Below, piece by piece: positions 27,770 through 37,359 of a stretch of 64,000 nucleotides of DNA. The position numbers were made by a program, and so were the translations under genes. The DNA is taken from assembly GCA_965223985.1 (NCBI GenBank), contig OZ245030.1:3286001-3350000 (forward strand), given 5' to 3'. The notes beneath the pieces are model-generated. The model ran no database searches. It saw only the letters and a list, made by a program, of their open reading frames with translations, and was not told the origin of the DNA. This DNA is from JAPPKS01 sp963667895 (GTDB lineage: Bacteria > Poribacteria > WGA-4E > PCPOR2b). Each line of letters opens with the position of its first letter. Within the stretch, counting starts at the first letter, position 1.

Positions 27770-28289
27770 GGACATTAATGAGACCGGGGTCGATTTACAC
27801 GAGCTTCCCGTGCCTCCGATGGAAATTGGCTTGGAGATAGAAGAAGGACAGCTTGTAAAGCCGATTCATGGGAATATCCAACTGGCGCGTCTTGTGAACG
27901 AGGTTTATGTGAAAGCCGATTTCTCGACATCAATTGAGATTATGTGTCGGCGTTGCACGGAACGTTTCGGAACGGACATTGCCACAAGGATTGAGCTGCA
28001 ATTTTATCCAACGGAGAAACCTGAACAAGTAGAACCTTGGCTCCTTGACGTTGGTGAGCGATATTACTCAGGGGAAGTTATAGATTTGACTGAAGAAGTG
28101 CGTCAAGCCCTTACGCTCGAAATTCCAATCTGGGCGCTATGTTCAGAGTCATGCGAAGGCTTGTGTCCTCACTGTGGCGCCGACCTCAATGTAACGCATT
28201 GCGATTGTTATAAACCTGAAGTGGGCTCATCGCCATTTGCTGCTTTGGTGGATATTTTGGACACGTCAAAGCGTGCAGTTGGTAAATAG
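27744..28289 (+). CDS. yceD: YceD/DUF177 family protein
   Basis: DUF177 proteins lie before rpmF in most bacteria and are linked to 23S rRNA maturation. This one has 181 residues and conserved cysteine pairs: CRRC near residue 71, and CPHCGADLNVTHCDC near the C-terminus, which probably bind zinc. The segment ALTLEIPIWALCSESCEGLCPHCG is the family signature. The ATG at 27744 is chosen because it begins with family sequence (KALEFSVKDIN) and has GGGGA before it; earlier starts lie inside lysC. rpmF follows after 76 bases. Confidence 0.9.
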   Translation: MKALEFSVKDINETGVDLHELPVPPMEIGLEIEEGQLVKPIHGNIQLARLVNEVYVKADFSTSIEIMCRRCTERFGTDIATRIELQFYPTEKPEQVEPWLLDVGERYYSGEVIDLTEEVRQALTLEIPIWALCSESCEGLCPHCGADLNVTHCDCYKPEVGSSPFAALVDILDTSKRAVGK

Positions 28290-28365
28290 CCTCAATATCC
28301 TGATGCCCAATACTAAAAACAAAAGGAGGTGAGTTTCTGATTTTTCCAAAAAATCGGAGAAAACA

Positions 28366-28551
28366 TTGGCACATCCAAAACGTCGAACTTCAAAATCAAA
28401 AAAACGTATGAGAAGAAGCCATCATGCGCTTTGGGAAAAATTCCTCTCCATATGCCCAAACTGTTCGGAGACAAGTTTGTCTCACCGAGTTTGCCCAAGT
28501 TGTGGGTATTACCGAGGTAGAAAAATCCTAAAATCTGTTGAAGAAATATAG
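28366..28551 (+). CDS. rpmF: 50S ribosomal protein L32
   Basis: A 61-residue ribosomal protein that starts MAHPKRRTSKSKKRMRRSHH, the standard L32 N-terminus. Two CxxC pairs (CPNC and CPSCG) show that this is the zinc-binding form. The start is TTG at 28366 with GGAG 6 bases before it; no ATG fits. It belongs to the usual yceD-rpmF-fab arrangement, although plsX, which normally follows rpmF, is absent here. Confidence 0.95.
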   Translation: MAHPKRRTSKSKKRMRRSHHALWEKFLSICPNCSETSLSHRVCPSCGYYRGRKILKSVEEI

Positions 28552-28653
28552 CTATCCCCATCACTCATGAATGATTACGCCGTTGTATTTCTAAGGGTGA
28601 AATTCAACAGATAATTACTAGGATTATCATTTCAAAAAAGGGATTCTGTTATA

Positions 28654-29643
28654 ATGGCTCGATATGCAGCATTGACTGGGACGGGATCATACATCCCAGA
28701 AAAAGTTCTGACCAATTTCAATCTGGAAAAAATGGTTGATACCAGCGATGAATGGATTCGCCAGCGCACCGGTATCGTCGAGCGGCATATCGCCGAACCC
28801 GATATGGCAGTTTCTGATTTATGTCTCCGAGCTGCGCGTCGAGCTATTAAGAATGCTGAGATTGATCCGCTCGACATTGATGTAATAATCGTTGGCACGG
28901 TGACTTCTGATACGCTGTTCCCTTCAACAGCGTGCTATGTACAGCGGGGGCTTGGTGCAAAAAAAGCGTATGCCTTCGATTTGGCAGCGGCTTGTGCTGG
29001 GTTTGTCTATGGCCTAGATCTCGCTGACGGACTGATCAAATCTGGGCGTTATGATACCATTTTAGTTATTGGCGGCGAAGTTCTCAGTAAGATTGTCGAT
29101 TGGACGGATAGAAACACCTGTGTGCTGTTCGGCGATGCTGCTGGAGCTGTAATAGTACAAGCAACAGATGAGACGAAAGGAATCTTAGCATCCTATTGCG
29201 GCTCCGATGGAGACTACTCCGATACCGATTTGCTGGGAGTACCGGCTGGAGGTTCACGTATGCCAGCGACGTGTGAAACGGTAAATCAGAAACTCCATAC
29301 CATTAAGATGCGTGGACGGGAGGTTTTCAAACTTGGTGTCCGTATTATGCCCGAAGCCGCCCAGCACGTATTGACCATCGCAAGAATGACGATTGATGAA
29401 ATCGATCTGTTCATTCCCCATCAAGCAAATATCCGGATCATTGAAGCCGTAGGCAATCGACTAGGAATTCCACGGGAAAAAATATACATCAATGTTGACA
29501 AATACGGGAATACTTCTGCCGCAACCACAATCGTTGCGCTCGACGAAGCGATTTGTGAAGGTCGAGCGAGCCCCGGCGATATAATTCTCATGGTAACGTT
29601 CGGCGCAGGACTGACATGGGGAAGCACCGTAATTAAGCTCTAA
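28654..29643 (+). CDS. fabH: 3-oxoacyl-ACP synthase III (KAS III)
   Basis: FabH condenses an acyl-CoA primer with malonyl-ACP to start fatty-acid synthesis. The 329 residues contain the active-site Cys114 in DLAAACAGFVYGL, the histidine in FIPHQANIRI and the asparagine in YGNTSAATT. The N-terminal GTGSYIPEKVLTN and DEWIRQRTGI stretches bind substrate. It is the first of five fab genes in one direction and has only about 100 bases to rpmF. Confidence 0.97.
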   Translation: MARYAALTGTGSYIPEKVLTNFNLEKMVDTSDEWIRQRTGIVERHIAEPDMAVSDLCLRAARRAIKNAEIDPLDIDVIIVGTVTSDTLFPSTACYVQRGLGAKKAYAFDLAAACAGFVYGLDLADGLIKSGRYDTILVIGGEVLSKIVDWTDRNTCVLFGDAAGAVIVQATDETKGILASYCGSDGDYSDTDLLGVPAGGSRMPATCETVNQKLHTIKMRGREVFKLGVRIMPEAAQHVLTIARMTIDEIDLFIPHQANIRIIEAVGNRLGIPREKIYINVDKYGNTSAATTIVALDEAICEGRASPGDIILMVTFGAGLTWGSTVIKL

Positions 29644-29722
29644 ATCCCTTTACACAATGAATTTGCATCATGGGGAAATCCGGTTTTACGTTCACAAGTT
29701 CATGTGAAGCGATACGTAATTT

Positions 29723-30670
29723 ATGGTCTGTGATATGGATGTTGCTTTTATTTTCCCTGGGCAAGGTTCCCAAAAAGTCGGAATGGGATTCGAGCTTGCT
29801 CAAGCGTATGCTGTTGCTCGTGACACCTTTGAAGAAGCGGATTCCTTTCTGGGACGGCGCCTAAGTCGGCTCTGTTTTGAAGGTCCCGATGAATCGCTGA
29901 AGCAGACGGAGAATACGCAATTAACAATCTTGACGTGTAGCGTTGCCGCTTTGCGGGTGCTACGACAACTCGGTATTTTATCAAGCATTGTCGCAGGGCA
30001 TAGTTTAGGAGAACACTCTGCGCTCGTAGCTGCCAGCGTGCTCAGCTTTTCGGACGCACTAAAATTGATCCAATTTCGCGCGCGGTTTATGGCAGAGGCC
30101 TCTCGACAGCAAGATTGTATGATGGCAGCGGTTTTAGGACTGAAAGAAAAGCGGTTGGAAACGCTCTGCGAAGAGGCTAAATCTGTCGGCGTAGTTGAGA
30201 TTGCGAATTACAACTGCCCTGGACAACTGGTCATATCCGGTGGAACTGCGGCCGTTGAAAGGTTAATGACGACTGCTAAGGCGAGTGGTGCTAAGCGTTG
30301 CCGCCCGCTGGCAGTGAGTGGTGCGTTTCATTCATCTCTGATGAAACCTGCAAGGGACCAACTTCAATCTGTCATTGGTGAATTTTCATTTAACAGTCCA
30401 CAAATCAAATTCGTTGCAAATGTAACAGGGGATTGTGTGCAAACGCCGGACGAGATTCGCCGTTTGTTGATAGCCCAGGTAACAAGTCCGGTTCAATGGG
30501 AGAAATCAATCCGAACTATGGGTGCTGCTGGGGTGTCGCACTTTGTAGAGGTTGGGCCTGGGCTTGTCCTTTCTGGTATGGTCCGCCGAATTATTTCTCA
30601 GCCAGTGTGCTTGAATGTTGGGGATGTCAAAAGCCTTGAAAAAACGATAAATGTAATAGGTCAGGCGTGA
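29723..30670 (+). CDS. fabD: Malonyl-CoA:ACP transacylase
   Basis: FabD loads malonyl groups on acyl carrier protein. AFIFPGQGSQKVGMG opens the protein; the nucleophile is Ser94 in AGHSLGEHSA and the catalytic histidine lies in SGAFHSSLM. Length 315 is normal. Two ATG codons are possible, 29723 and 29735; the second lies right before the family start (DVAFIF), and neither has a clear ribosome site. It is followed by fabG after about 60 bases. Confidence 0.96.
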   Translation: MVCDMDVAFIFPGQGSQKVGMGFELAQAYAVARDTFEEADSFLGRRLSRLCFEGPDESLKQTENTQLTILTCSVAALRVLRQLGILSSIVAGHSLGEHSALVAASVLSFSDALKLIQFRARFMAEASRQQDCMMAAVLGLKEKRLETLCEEAKSVGVVEIANYNCPGQLVISGGTAAVERLMTTAKASGAKRCRPLAVSGAFHSSLMKPARDQLQSVIGEFSFNSPQIKFVANVTGDCVQTPDEIRRLLIAQVTSPVQWEKSIRTMGAAGVSHFVEVGPGLVLSGMVRRIISQPVCLNVGDVKSLEKTINVIGQA

Positions 30671-30732
30671 TAACATAACAGGAGTCAAACACCGATTTTG
30701 AGCATGGTCAGCTGTTGCTGATTGGTTATTCT

Positions 30733-31470
30733 ATGAGACTCAAAAAAAAAGTAGCAATTGTAACTGGCGCATCACGTGGGATAGGCGAAGCGATTGCTCG
30801 AAAGTTCTGCGAAGAAGGCGCGAGCGTGATGCTCTGTTCCCGTTCCACCTCATCGGCGACTGCCGCTGACGCATTAGCGCGTGAAGGGTGGAAAACCAAA
30901 TCGATACAAGCCGACATTTCTCAAAAACTAGATGTTGAAGCGCTTGTAGATGCAACACTCAAAGCATTTTCCCGTATTGATATCCTTGTCAATAATGCTG
31001 GAATCACCCGGGATGCCTTATTCATGCGTATGAAAGATGAAGACTGGGATACAGTTTTACAGACCAATCTCACAGGAACCGCCTACTGTACACGCGCTGT
31101 TATCCGTGCAATGATGCGTCAAAAAAGTGGGAAAATTATCAATATTTCATCGGTCGTCGGTTTGATTGGGAATGCAGGACAGGCGAATTATGCGGCTTCA
31201 AAAGCCGGTATCATCGGATTGACCAAATCAATTGCAAGAGAGGTTGCTAAGCGCGGCATTACTGTGAACGCAATTGCACCTGGCTTCATTAAAACGGAGA
31301 TGACTGCTAATCTTTCAGCACAGGATCAACAGAATATTTTAGAGATGATTCCAATAGGCAGTTTCGGTATACCCGAAGATGTGTCGCAAGTTGCTTTATT
31401 TTTGGCATCTGATGCTGCTCGATATATCACCGGTCAAGTCATCCAAGTTGATGGCGGTATGGTGATGTAA
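30733..31470 (+). CDS. fabG: 3-oxoacyl-ACP reductase
   Basis: FabG reduces 3-ketoacyl-ACP with NADPH during chain elongation. The short-chain dehydrogenase pattern is complete: TGASRGIGEAIA for the cofactor, NNAGITRD, the serine in IINISSVVG, and YAASKAG with the Tyr-Lys pair. The C-terminal segment AIAPGFIKTEMT is also typical. The ATG at 30733 (MRLKKKVAIVTG) fits family length, 245 residues; an upstream TTG at 30715 adds six. Confidence 0.96.
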   Translation: MRLKKKVAIVTGASRGIGEAIARKFCEEGASVMLCSRSTSSATAADALAREGWKTKSIQADISQKLDVEALVDATLKAFSRIDILVNNAGITRDALFMRMKDEDWDTVLQTNLTGTAYCTRAVIRAMMRQKSGKIINISSVVGLIGNAGQANYAASKAGIIGLTKSIAREVAKRGITVNAIAPGFIKTEMTANLSAQDQQNILEMIPIGSFGIPEDVSQVALFLASDAARYITGQVIQVDGGMVM

Positions 31471-31546
31471 TTTAACAATTAATGTTTATTGCATTATACC
31501 TAATGCCCAAAATCTAACTACCTCAAAAAGGGAGGTTATTAAATCG

Positions 31547-31780
31547 ATGGCAATCGATCGAAATCAGCTTATTAAGATTATTGCAAACCAGTTGCAAATT
31601 GATGAGGATCAGGTGACTGCTGATGCTTCATTCATGGATGATTTAGGCGCAGATTCCTTAGATACGGTTGAATTAATCATGGCGTTTGAGGAAGAATTCA
31701 ACATTGAAATTCCAGATAGTGATGCTGAGAAGATTCGGACCGTACAGGATGCACTTGATTACATGAATTTGCATGGCTAA
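31547..31780 (+). CDS. acpP: Acyl carrier protein
   Basis: A small acidic protein of 77 residues that carries the growing acyl chain on phosphopantetheine. The attachment serine is Ser37 in DDLGADSLDTVE. GGGAGG lies upstream of the ATG. It sits between fabG and fabF, the classic order. Confidence 0.97.
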   Translation: MAIDRNQLIKIIANQLQIDEDQVTADASFMDDLGADSLDTVELIMAFEEEFNIEIPDSDAEKIRTVQDALDYMNLHG

Positions 31781-31838
31781 TTCCAAATCACAGCAGTAAC
31801 AGATTACGAAAGGTACAAAGGATTAAGAGGTATAACTC

Positions 31839-33080
31839 GTGAAGCGAGTCGTTATTACCGGCATGGGACTTATCAGCCCTGTTGGCTCCTCCAAATCGGA
31901 GTTTTGGAAGTCAATCGCGGCAGGTAAAAGCGGGATTGACCGGGTGACATACTTTGATCCGACAGATTTTCGAACGCAGGTTGCCGGCGAAGTCAAGGGA
32001 TTTGCACCCGAGACATTTCTACCGCGTAAAGCTGTAACACGCCTCCCCTTGTTTATTCAATACGCGCTTGTTGCCTCGATAATAGCACACCAGGATTCTA
32101 GGCTAGATCTGGCTCAGATTGACCCCTATCGCGCTGGTGTTGGCGTCGGCTCTGGGATTGGCGGACTCAGTGTTATTGAAGAAAACCACCGACTCTTGCT
32201 AGAGCGAGGACCCAAGCGAGTAAGCCCTTTCTTTGTACCTTACGAGATTATAAATATGGCTGCCGGACAGGTCTCAATCCATTTGAAGCTCAAGGGGCCG
32301 AACTTTGCGTCAGTTACTGCTTGCGCAACCGCCAACAATGCGATTGGAGAATCGTTTCGGATTATTCAACGCGGGGACGCTGATGTGATGTTCACAGGTG
32401 GTACCGAAGCGGCGGTTACGCCATTAAGTTTTGCGGGCTTCTGTTCGATGCGCGCGATGACTACACGTAACGACGAACTACAGCGCGCATGCCGTCCATT
32501 TGACAAGAACCGAGATGGATTCGTGATGGGTGAAGGGGCGGGAATCTTGGTTCTGGAGTCCCTTTCGCACGCACTAAAGCGAAACACCTACATCTATGCA
32601 GAGGTCGTCGGTTTTGGAATGAGTTCTGACGCGTGCGATATGGTGCATCCTGCGGAGGGTGGAGAAGGGGCTGCCAAGGCGATGCAGTTCGCTTTACAAG
32701 ATGCCCAAATCGATCCAGATAGTGTTGACTATATCAATGCTCATGGTACTTCGACACCGGCAGGTGATGTAGCCGAAACAATCGCCATCAAAACAGTTTT
32801 CGGTGCGCATGCGAACCAGCTTGCCGTGAGTTCGACCAAATCAATGACGGGTCACTTGCTCGGCGCGGCTGGCGCGATTGAACTCATCGCCAGCGTATGT
32901 GCCATCGAAAATAGCTATATCCCTCCCACGATTAACTATGAAACCCCGGATCCAGATTGCGATCTCGATTATGTCCCAAACCACGGTCGTCCCGCGGATA
33001 TTGAGGTTGCTATATCTAATGCTTTTGGATTTGGAGGGCACAATACATCAATTGCGATCCGAAAATATGTAGGGACATAA
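31839..33080 (+). CDS. fabF: 3-oxoacyl-ACP synthase II (KAS II)
   Basis: FabF extends acyl-ACP chains with malonyl-ACP. The 413 residues have the KAS triad: Cys162 in SVTACATANNAIG, the histidine in NAHGTSTPAGD and the histidine in TGHLLGAAGA. The N-terminal VVITGMGLISPVG and C-terminal NAFGFGGHNTSI stretches are standard. The start is GTG with AGAGG upstream. It is the last gene of the fatty-acid cluster. Confidence 0.97.
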   Translation: MKRVVITGMGLISPVGSSKSEFWKSIAAGKSGIDRVTYFDPTDFRTQVAGEVKGFAPETFLPRKAVTRLPLFIQYALVASIIAHQDSRLDLAQIDPYRAGVGVGSGIGGLSVIEENHRLLLERGPKRVSPFFVPYEIINMAAGQVSIHLKLKGPNFASVTACATANNAIGESFRIIQRGDADVMFTGGTEAAVTPLSFAGFCSMRAMTTRNDELQRACRPFDKNRDGFVMGEGAGILVLESLSHALKRNTYIYAEVVGFGMSSDACDMVHPAEGGEGAAKAMQFALQDAQIDPDSVDYINAHGTSTPAGDVAETIAIKTVFGAHANQLAVSSTKSMTGHLLGAAGAIELIASVCAIENSYIPPTINYETPDPDCDLDYVPNHGRPADIEVAISNAFGFGGHNTSIAIRKYVGT

Positions 33081-33447
33081 CACGTATACGAGAATCGTAA
33101 AACATTGAGCTTTCGATAAGTTGCGCTTCACGATTTTTTCTTCTTGTTCTTTCGCCTTCCTTTTCCAGACTCTCCTTCCTTCTAGGATATACCCATTATT
33201 AGCACAAAGCAAATGAGAAATCAGCGGTGACAATCCTACTGGGATTATTAAGCGCGCAAGCAATAAAACAAACCATATCCGCTTCATATCAATTCGGATG
33301 ATATCTTTTTGCCCGCCTGGTTTTCTGATTGCCGCGGCATAGCTGTTTGTTCACCATTGCAATTCATCAGTTAATTTGAATTTATAACTGAAAAACTCGC
33401 ACTATTTATCGTTCGCGTAAGGAACTCCTAAATCGCAGCTTTTCCGC
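33081..33447. other. Intergenic region after fabF, nothing recognised
   Basis: About 370 bases with no supported gene. It marks the boundary between the fatty-acid cluster and the LamG island. No terminator with a T-run was found. Confidence 0.4.
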
Positions 33448-33476
33448 TTGACAGGTAATGGTCAGTGTAATATAAT
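33448..33476 (+). promoter_or_regulatory. Consensus sigma-70 promoter of the LamG array
   Basis: TTGACA at 33448-33453, a 17-base spacer and TATAAT at 33471-33476: both hexamers and the spacing are the exact consensus. It lies about 48 bases upstream of the first LamG gene and could give strong, unregulated transcription. Confidence 0.8.
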
Positions 33477-33524
33477 GCCTCAATTAGGCGGTTAAACTTT
33501 TCCGGAAGATGTGAGGAGGTTACA

Positions 33525-34271
33525 ATGGTAAGAGATGGAAACTCTTGGTGCGGCTTCGCTTTGGTACTCTTCACCCTCGCTTCGGTCGCTGTCGCCAGCA
33601 TAGACGACGGACTCGTCCTCCTTTACGAATTTGAAGGCGATGGCGATGTCCTAATTGATTCAAGTGGGAATGGATTCGACGGTAAGCTTGGCACCGCCTC
33701 GCGAACGGACGTCGGACTACTCGGGAAAGGAATCGAATTCACCGCCCCGGATCAGTTCGCTGACGCCGCGGTGGATGAGGGATTGGTTGCCAATGATGCC
33801 TTCACCATCAGTGTCTGGGCGAAACCACTCGCGCTGGATCCAGAAGGCGAAAATCGAGTGACCTACAAGCACGATCAATTCAACCTCGACCTCCAGTTTG
33901 GACGAGGTCGACTGGAAGTTCGTTCCGGGAAGCGCTGGTGGGGCACCGAGGCCAGGGAGCAACCGCTTGTGGAATTAAACAAGTGGCTTCATATGGCTTT
34001 GACTTTTTCGACAATATCGGGCGCCGCAATGTACCACAACGGAGTGCGTGTTGCTGAGAACCTGGAAGTTTCTTCGCTCGACGAAACAAACGACTATTGG
34101 AGGCTCGGAAATCTTGGACATGCGGCGTTCGTGGGCATCATGGACCAGCACCGGTGGTATCATCGCGCAATGACTGACAGTGAGGTGTTGGAGTTGTTTG
34201 AAGAGCCGATCGCTGTCTCGCCCATCGGCACCCTGACGACATCCTGGGGCAATATCAAGCGCATGCGCTAA
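33525..34271 (+). CDS. Secreted LamG/concanavalin-like domain protein
   Basis: A 248-residue exported protein. Residues 1-28 are a signal peptide (FALVLFTLASVAVAS). The rest is one LamG jelly-roll: LVLLYEFEGDGDVLIDSSGNG at the start, FTISVWAKPLAL in the middle, and a final strand with VGIMDQHRWYHRAMTDSEVLELF. LamG domains usually bind glycans or proteins; the ligand is unknown. After the domain comes the tail AVSPIGTLTTSWGNIKRMR, shared with the other LamG genes here. TGAGGAGG precedes the ATG. It follows a consensus promoter. Confidence 0.85.
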   Translation: MVRDGNSWCGFALVLFTLASVAVASIDDGLVLLYEFEGDGDVLIDSSGNGFDGKLGTASRTDVGLLGKGIEFTAPDQFADAAVDEGLVANDAFTISVWAKPLALDPEGENRVTYKHDQFNLDLQFGRGRLEVRSGKRWWGTEAREQPLVELNKWLHMALTFSTISGAAMYHNGVRVAENLEVSSLDETNDYWRLGNLGHAAFVGIMDQHRWYHRAMTDSEVLELFEEPIAVSPIGTLTTSWGNIKRMR

Positions 34272-34426
34272 ATTGGACGCTCGCGCTAGCGACACGGACT
34301 CTGGCCCCGGACGAGAGTTTGACGCTTTGTCGTGATGAGCTCGCAATTGCAGCCAATTCCTCAATCATAACCTTTACGTCGTACTCTGAATGATTGTGAG
34401 CGTCACATTATTTGGAGGGAAGAACA

Positions 34427-35207
34427 ATGAGTCACTTCCGAATTCAATTCATCGTTTGTATGGTGGTCGCACTGGCGCTTTGGATGGTCGGGTTTGCGCT
34501 TGCAGCAATAGATCTGGAAAAGGGGGCTTGTGCTCTACTACCCATTCGAGGGCAGTGGTGCTAATCAGATTACGGACGTGAGCGGAGAAAACAATCACGG
34601 CGAGTTCAGGGGTGCCGTGTGAACAACCGAAGGCCAGTCCGGGAAGGCGCTCGAATTCCCGACGCATGTCGACGGGGCACGCATCCCCGAGTCGCCCAGC
34701 TTGCTGGTGACCAACCACGGCGAAGGTTTCACGGTGTCCTTTTGGGTCTATCCGATCGAATGGAACACTGCCGGCAACGGTGAAAATCGTGCGGTGTATC
34801 GGCACATGCAGTACAATGTGGACTTATTCCGCGGAGGCGGGCGATTCCACATCCAAAAGAACGGGACCTGGCCTGGAATCAATGATGCACCAGAGATGCC
34901 CCTAGAGACGTGGGTTCTGGTCACCGCAACCTGGTCGCTGGACGACGGTTCCACGCTCTACCGTGACGGACTAGAAATTGCGAGCAACCCAGACATGCGC
35001 GGTGAGATTGACGAGAACAGCGAGTGGACCGCTCTCGGGTACTTTGCTCCCCACGAGGGGTACGTAGGTAGAATGGATGAGCTGCGTATCTACAGTCGCG
35101 CGATCGATGTGGACGAAGTGTTTGAATTGTTTGAGACGGCGGGTGTGTCCGTCTCGCCCGAAGACTCGCTTGCCACGCTGTGGGGCATTGTCAAGATGGG
35201 GCTCTAA
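34427..35207 (+). pseudogene. LamG-domain protein, broken by a frameshift and a nonsense codon
   Basis: The gene begins with a clear start (GGAGGGAAGAACA then ATG at 34427) and a signal peptide (IVCMVVALALWMVGFALA). At the run of five G at 34522-34526 the frame shifts by one extra base compared with the intact paralogue at 43829 (EMGLVLYYPFEG there). In the restored frame, TGA at 34620-34622 replaces a CGA of the paralogue (GAVRTKDG). The rest, from about 34623, is an intact LamG body (FTVSFWVYPIEWN, GYVGRMDELRIYSR) with the shared tail VSPEDSLATLWGIVK. Two independent lesions make a real pseudogene more likely than one sequencing error. Confidence 0.85.
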
Positions 35208-35334
35208 AAACAGCCAACAAAATGGCGCCCCGTGCAATGTGGAGGCTGCAAAAATAGATGTGTCACGAAGGCTGCTCTTGAGCGCAGCGAAGCGTCCAGA
35301 ATAACTATCCGTCATTCTAAGACGGGAGAAAGTC

Positions 35335-36117
35335 ATGAAACGACAGAAACGCTGTGCTGTACTGATGACACTTCTTGCGCTCACTATCCACGCCGGTGTT
35401 TTCGCCGCCGACATCTTAGATGGACTGATTGGTTACTGGCCATTTGACGAAGGAGAGGGTGATGCGGCTCACGATCTGGTTGGAGGACATGATGGATCAA
35501 TCAAACGCGCCGACTGGACGGACAGAGCGAAGTCCGGGAGGTGGGCGCTGCAATTCTCGCCTGAAGACGATACGAAGGTTGTGATTCCAGATGCCGAGGA
35601 ACTCGATAATCTTCCGGATGGCCATACGGTGACGAACTGGATCTGGCCGGTGAGCCGGGGCGCGATGATGGATAAGTCCGGCGGCAACCACTTACGAATA
35701 CAATGGTTCTTCTTTGACGATGGACGCCTCCATTGGGGTAGCGGGCCCAATTTTGCCTTTAGCGCCAAACCCGTGTCGTTCCGAAAGTGGTCCCACGTCG
35801 CATGGTCACATTCGGCCGATTTAAGCGTCGTATATGTCAACGGTGAAAAGTTTCACGAAGAGCTGAATATGGGGGCACCTATCCCCACCGGGGAGCCGAT
35901 AATCTTCGGAAGAAGTGGGATTATAGCGGACGGAAATCCCAGGCAACAGAACTTCGAGGGGATCATGGACGACTTCGGCCTTTGGAATCGCCCCTTATCT
36001 GACAAGGAAGTCAAGGAGGTCTTCGAGAGGGGGCTTGGGAACATTCTTGCCGTCTCCCCCCACGGCAAAATGACAACGACGTGGGCGGCGGTGAAGGCGG
36101 AAATTAACCATCCCTAA
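35335..36117 (+). CDS. Secreted LamG-domain protein, second type
   Basis: 260 residues with a signal peptide ending VFAA, then LIGYWPFDEGEGDAAHDLVGGHDG, the start of a LamG fold. RGAMMDKSGG and HWGSGPNFAF mark a body type different from the gene at 33525 and shared with those at 36195 and 37360. The end has QNFEGIMDDFGLWNRPLSDKEV, then the tail AVSPHGKMTTTWAAVK. The ligand is unknown. The upstream region resembles that of the next gene, so the pair arose by tandem duplication. ACGGGAGAAAGTC precedes the ATG. Confidence 0.85.
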   Translation: MKRQKRCAVLMTLLALTIHAGVFAADILDGLIGYWPFDEGEGDAAHDLVGGHDGSIKRADWTDRAKSGRWALQFSPEDDTKVVIPDAEELDNLPDGHTVTNWIWPVSRGAMMDKSGGNHLRIQWFFFDDGRLHWGSGPNFAFSAKPVSFRKWSHVAWSHSADLSVVYVNGEKFHEELNMGAPIPTGEPIIFGRSGIIADGNPRQQNFEGIMDDFGLWNRPLSDKEVKEVFERGLGNILAVSPHGKMTTTWAAVKAEINHP

Positions 36118-36194
36118 GTGGAGCAAAGGTCCCAAAAGTGGATGCTTCACTTCGTCCAGGGTAACAATCCTTCATTCTGAGAAAGGAGAAAGTT

Positions 36195-36965
36195 ATGAAA
36201 CGACGAGGACTCTGTGCTGCGTTGATTGCCCTTCTGGCGCTCGCTATTCAACCCCTCGTTTTCGCCGACGTCTTAGTCGGGCTGATCGGCTACTGGCCGT
36301 TTGACGAAGGCGAAGGAGAGGTGACCGTTGATGAGGTTGGTGGACATGATGGAGCGATCGAACGTGCTACTTGGACAGATCAGGCGATTGAGGGGAAAGC
36401 GCTGAAATTCGTGCCGCAAGACGATACAAAGGTACGCGTTGAAGACGCCAAGGACCTCGATGAACTGCCGGACGGATTAACGGTTGCGAACTGGATAAGG
36501 CCGTTGAGCCGAGGCGGGATGATGGATAAGTCCGGTCTGGCAGATAGAATCCAGTGGTTCCTCATGGAAGATGGACGTCTCCATTGGGGAGCTGGTCCCA
36601 ACTTCACCTTTACCGATGGCCCCGTAGTCAAGTTCGGAGAGTGGTCCCACGTCGCATGGTCACACAATCCCGTCGACGAAAGCGTTGCGTATGTCAACGG
36701 TGAGGAAGTTCACAACCAGAAGGGATTAGGGAAGGTTCTCCCCACCGGCGAGCCGATGTACTTCGGAGACATGGGAGTCCTGCCGGGCAACAACCCCAAG
36801 CAACAGAATTTCGAGGGTATCATTGACGAGATTGGCTTTTGGAATCGCCCCTTATCTGCCAAAGAAGTCAAGGAGGTGTTTGACAGGGGGCTCAATCAAA
36901 TTCTCGCCGTCTCTGCCCACGGTAAATTAGCAATGACGTGGGCAGCGGTGAAGGCGAGGATTTAG
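36195..36965 (+). CDS. Secreted LamG-domain protein, tandem paralogue
   Basis: 256 residues, closely related to the preceding gene along its whole length: signal peptide (LCAALIALLALAIQPLVFA), LIGYWPFDEGEGEVTVDEVGG, RGGMMDKSG, QNFEGIIDEIGFWNRPLS, and the tail AVSAHGKLAMTWAAVK. AAAGGAGAAAG lies before the ATG. The two copies differ at many positions, so the duplication is not recent. A sugar-binding role is inferred from the fold only. Confidence 0.85.
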   Translation: MKRRGLCAALIALLALAIQPLVFADVLVGLIGYWPFDEGEGEVTVDEVGGHDGAIERATWTDQAIEGKALKFVPQDDTKVRVEDAKDLDELPDGLTVANWIRPLSRGGMMDKSGLADRIQWFLMEDGRLHWGAGPNFTFTDGPVVKFGEWSHVAWSHNPVDESVAYVNGEEVHNQKGLGKVLPTGEPMYFGDMGVLPGNNPKQQNFEGIIDEIGFWNRPLSAKEVKEVFDRGLNQILAVSAHGKLAMTWAAVKARI

Positions 36966-37359
36966 AATGGGCAGATTTGCAAAGACGCCGTCTTGTTACG
37001 CATTCCCTCGGATTGGAGGGCTCGCGGAGAGTGTAGAAGAGGTTTTAAGACATGCGGATCTGAGCCAAATTTGGCTGAAATGGCTTGAAATTGTTAAGTC
37101 CAGCCATTTCTTCCTCCCCCTTTTGCCCCTCAAAGTTTGAGAGTTGGAGAGTAAGGGGGTAATTATTCACCGCAATAGCTAGCATTGCGATGTAAACAAT
37201 CGCTGGTTTGTTTGGTTATGGCTGGGGGTGCCCAATCATAACTTCAGTTGTAGTACTTCCAATGCTATCACTGGATAACCTTAAATAAGTGTGAAGGAAA
37301 CGGTTGTTTCGCACATAACTTACGATACCATTTGGTTTCGTTTTGAGAAAGGAAAAATC
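36966..37359. other. Intergenic region between LamG genes, nothing recognised
   Basis: Nearly 400 bases without a supported gene. A T-rich and C-rich stretch near 37109-37130 is of low complexity. GAGAAAGGAAAAATC at 37344-37358 is the ribosome site of the next, broken gene. Confidence 0.4.
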
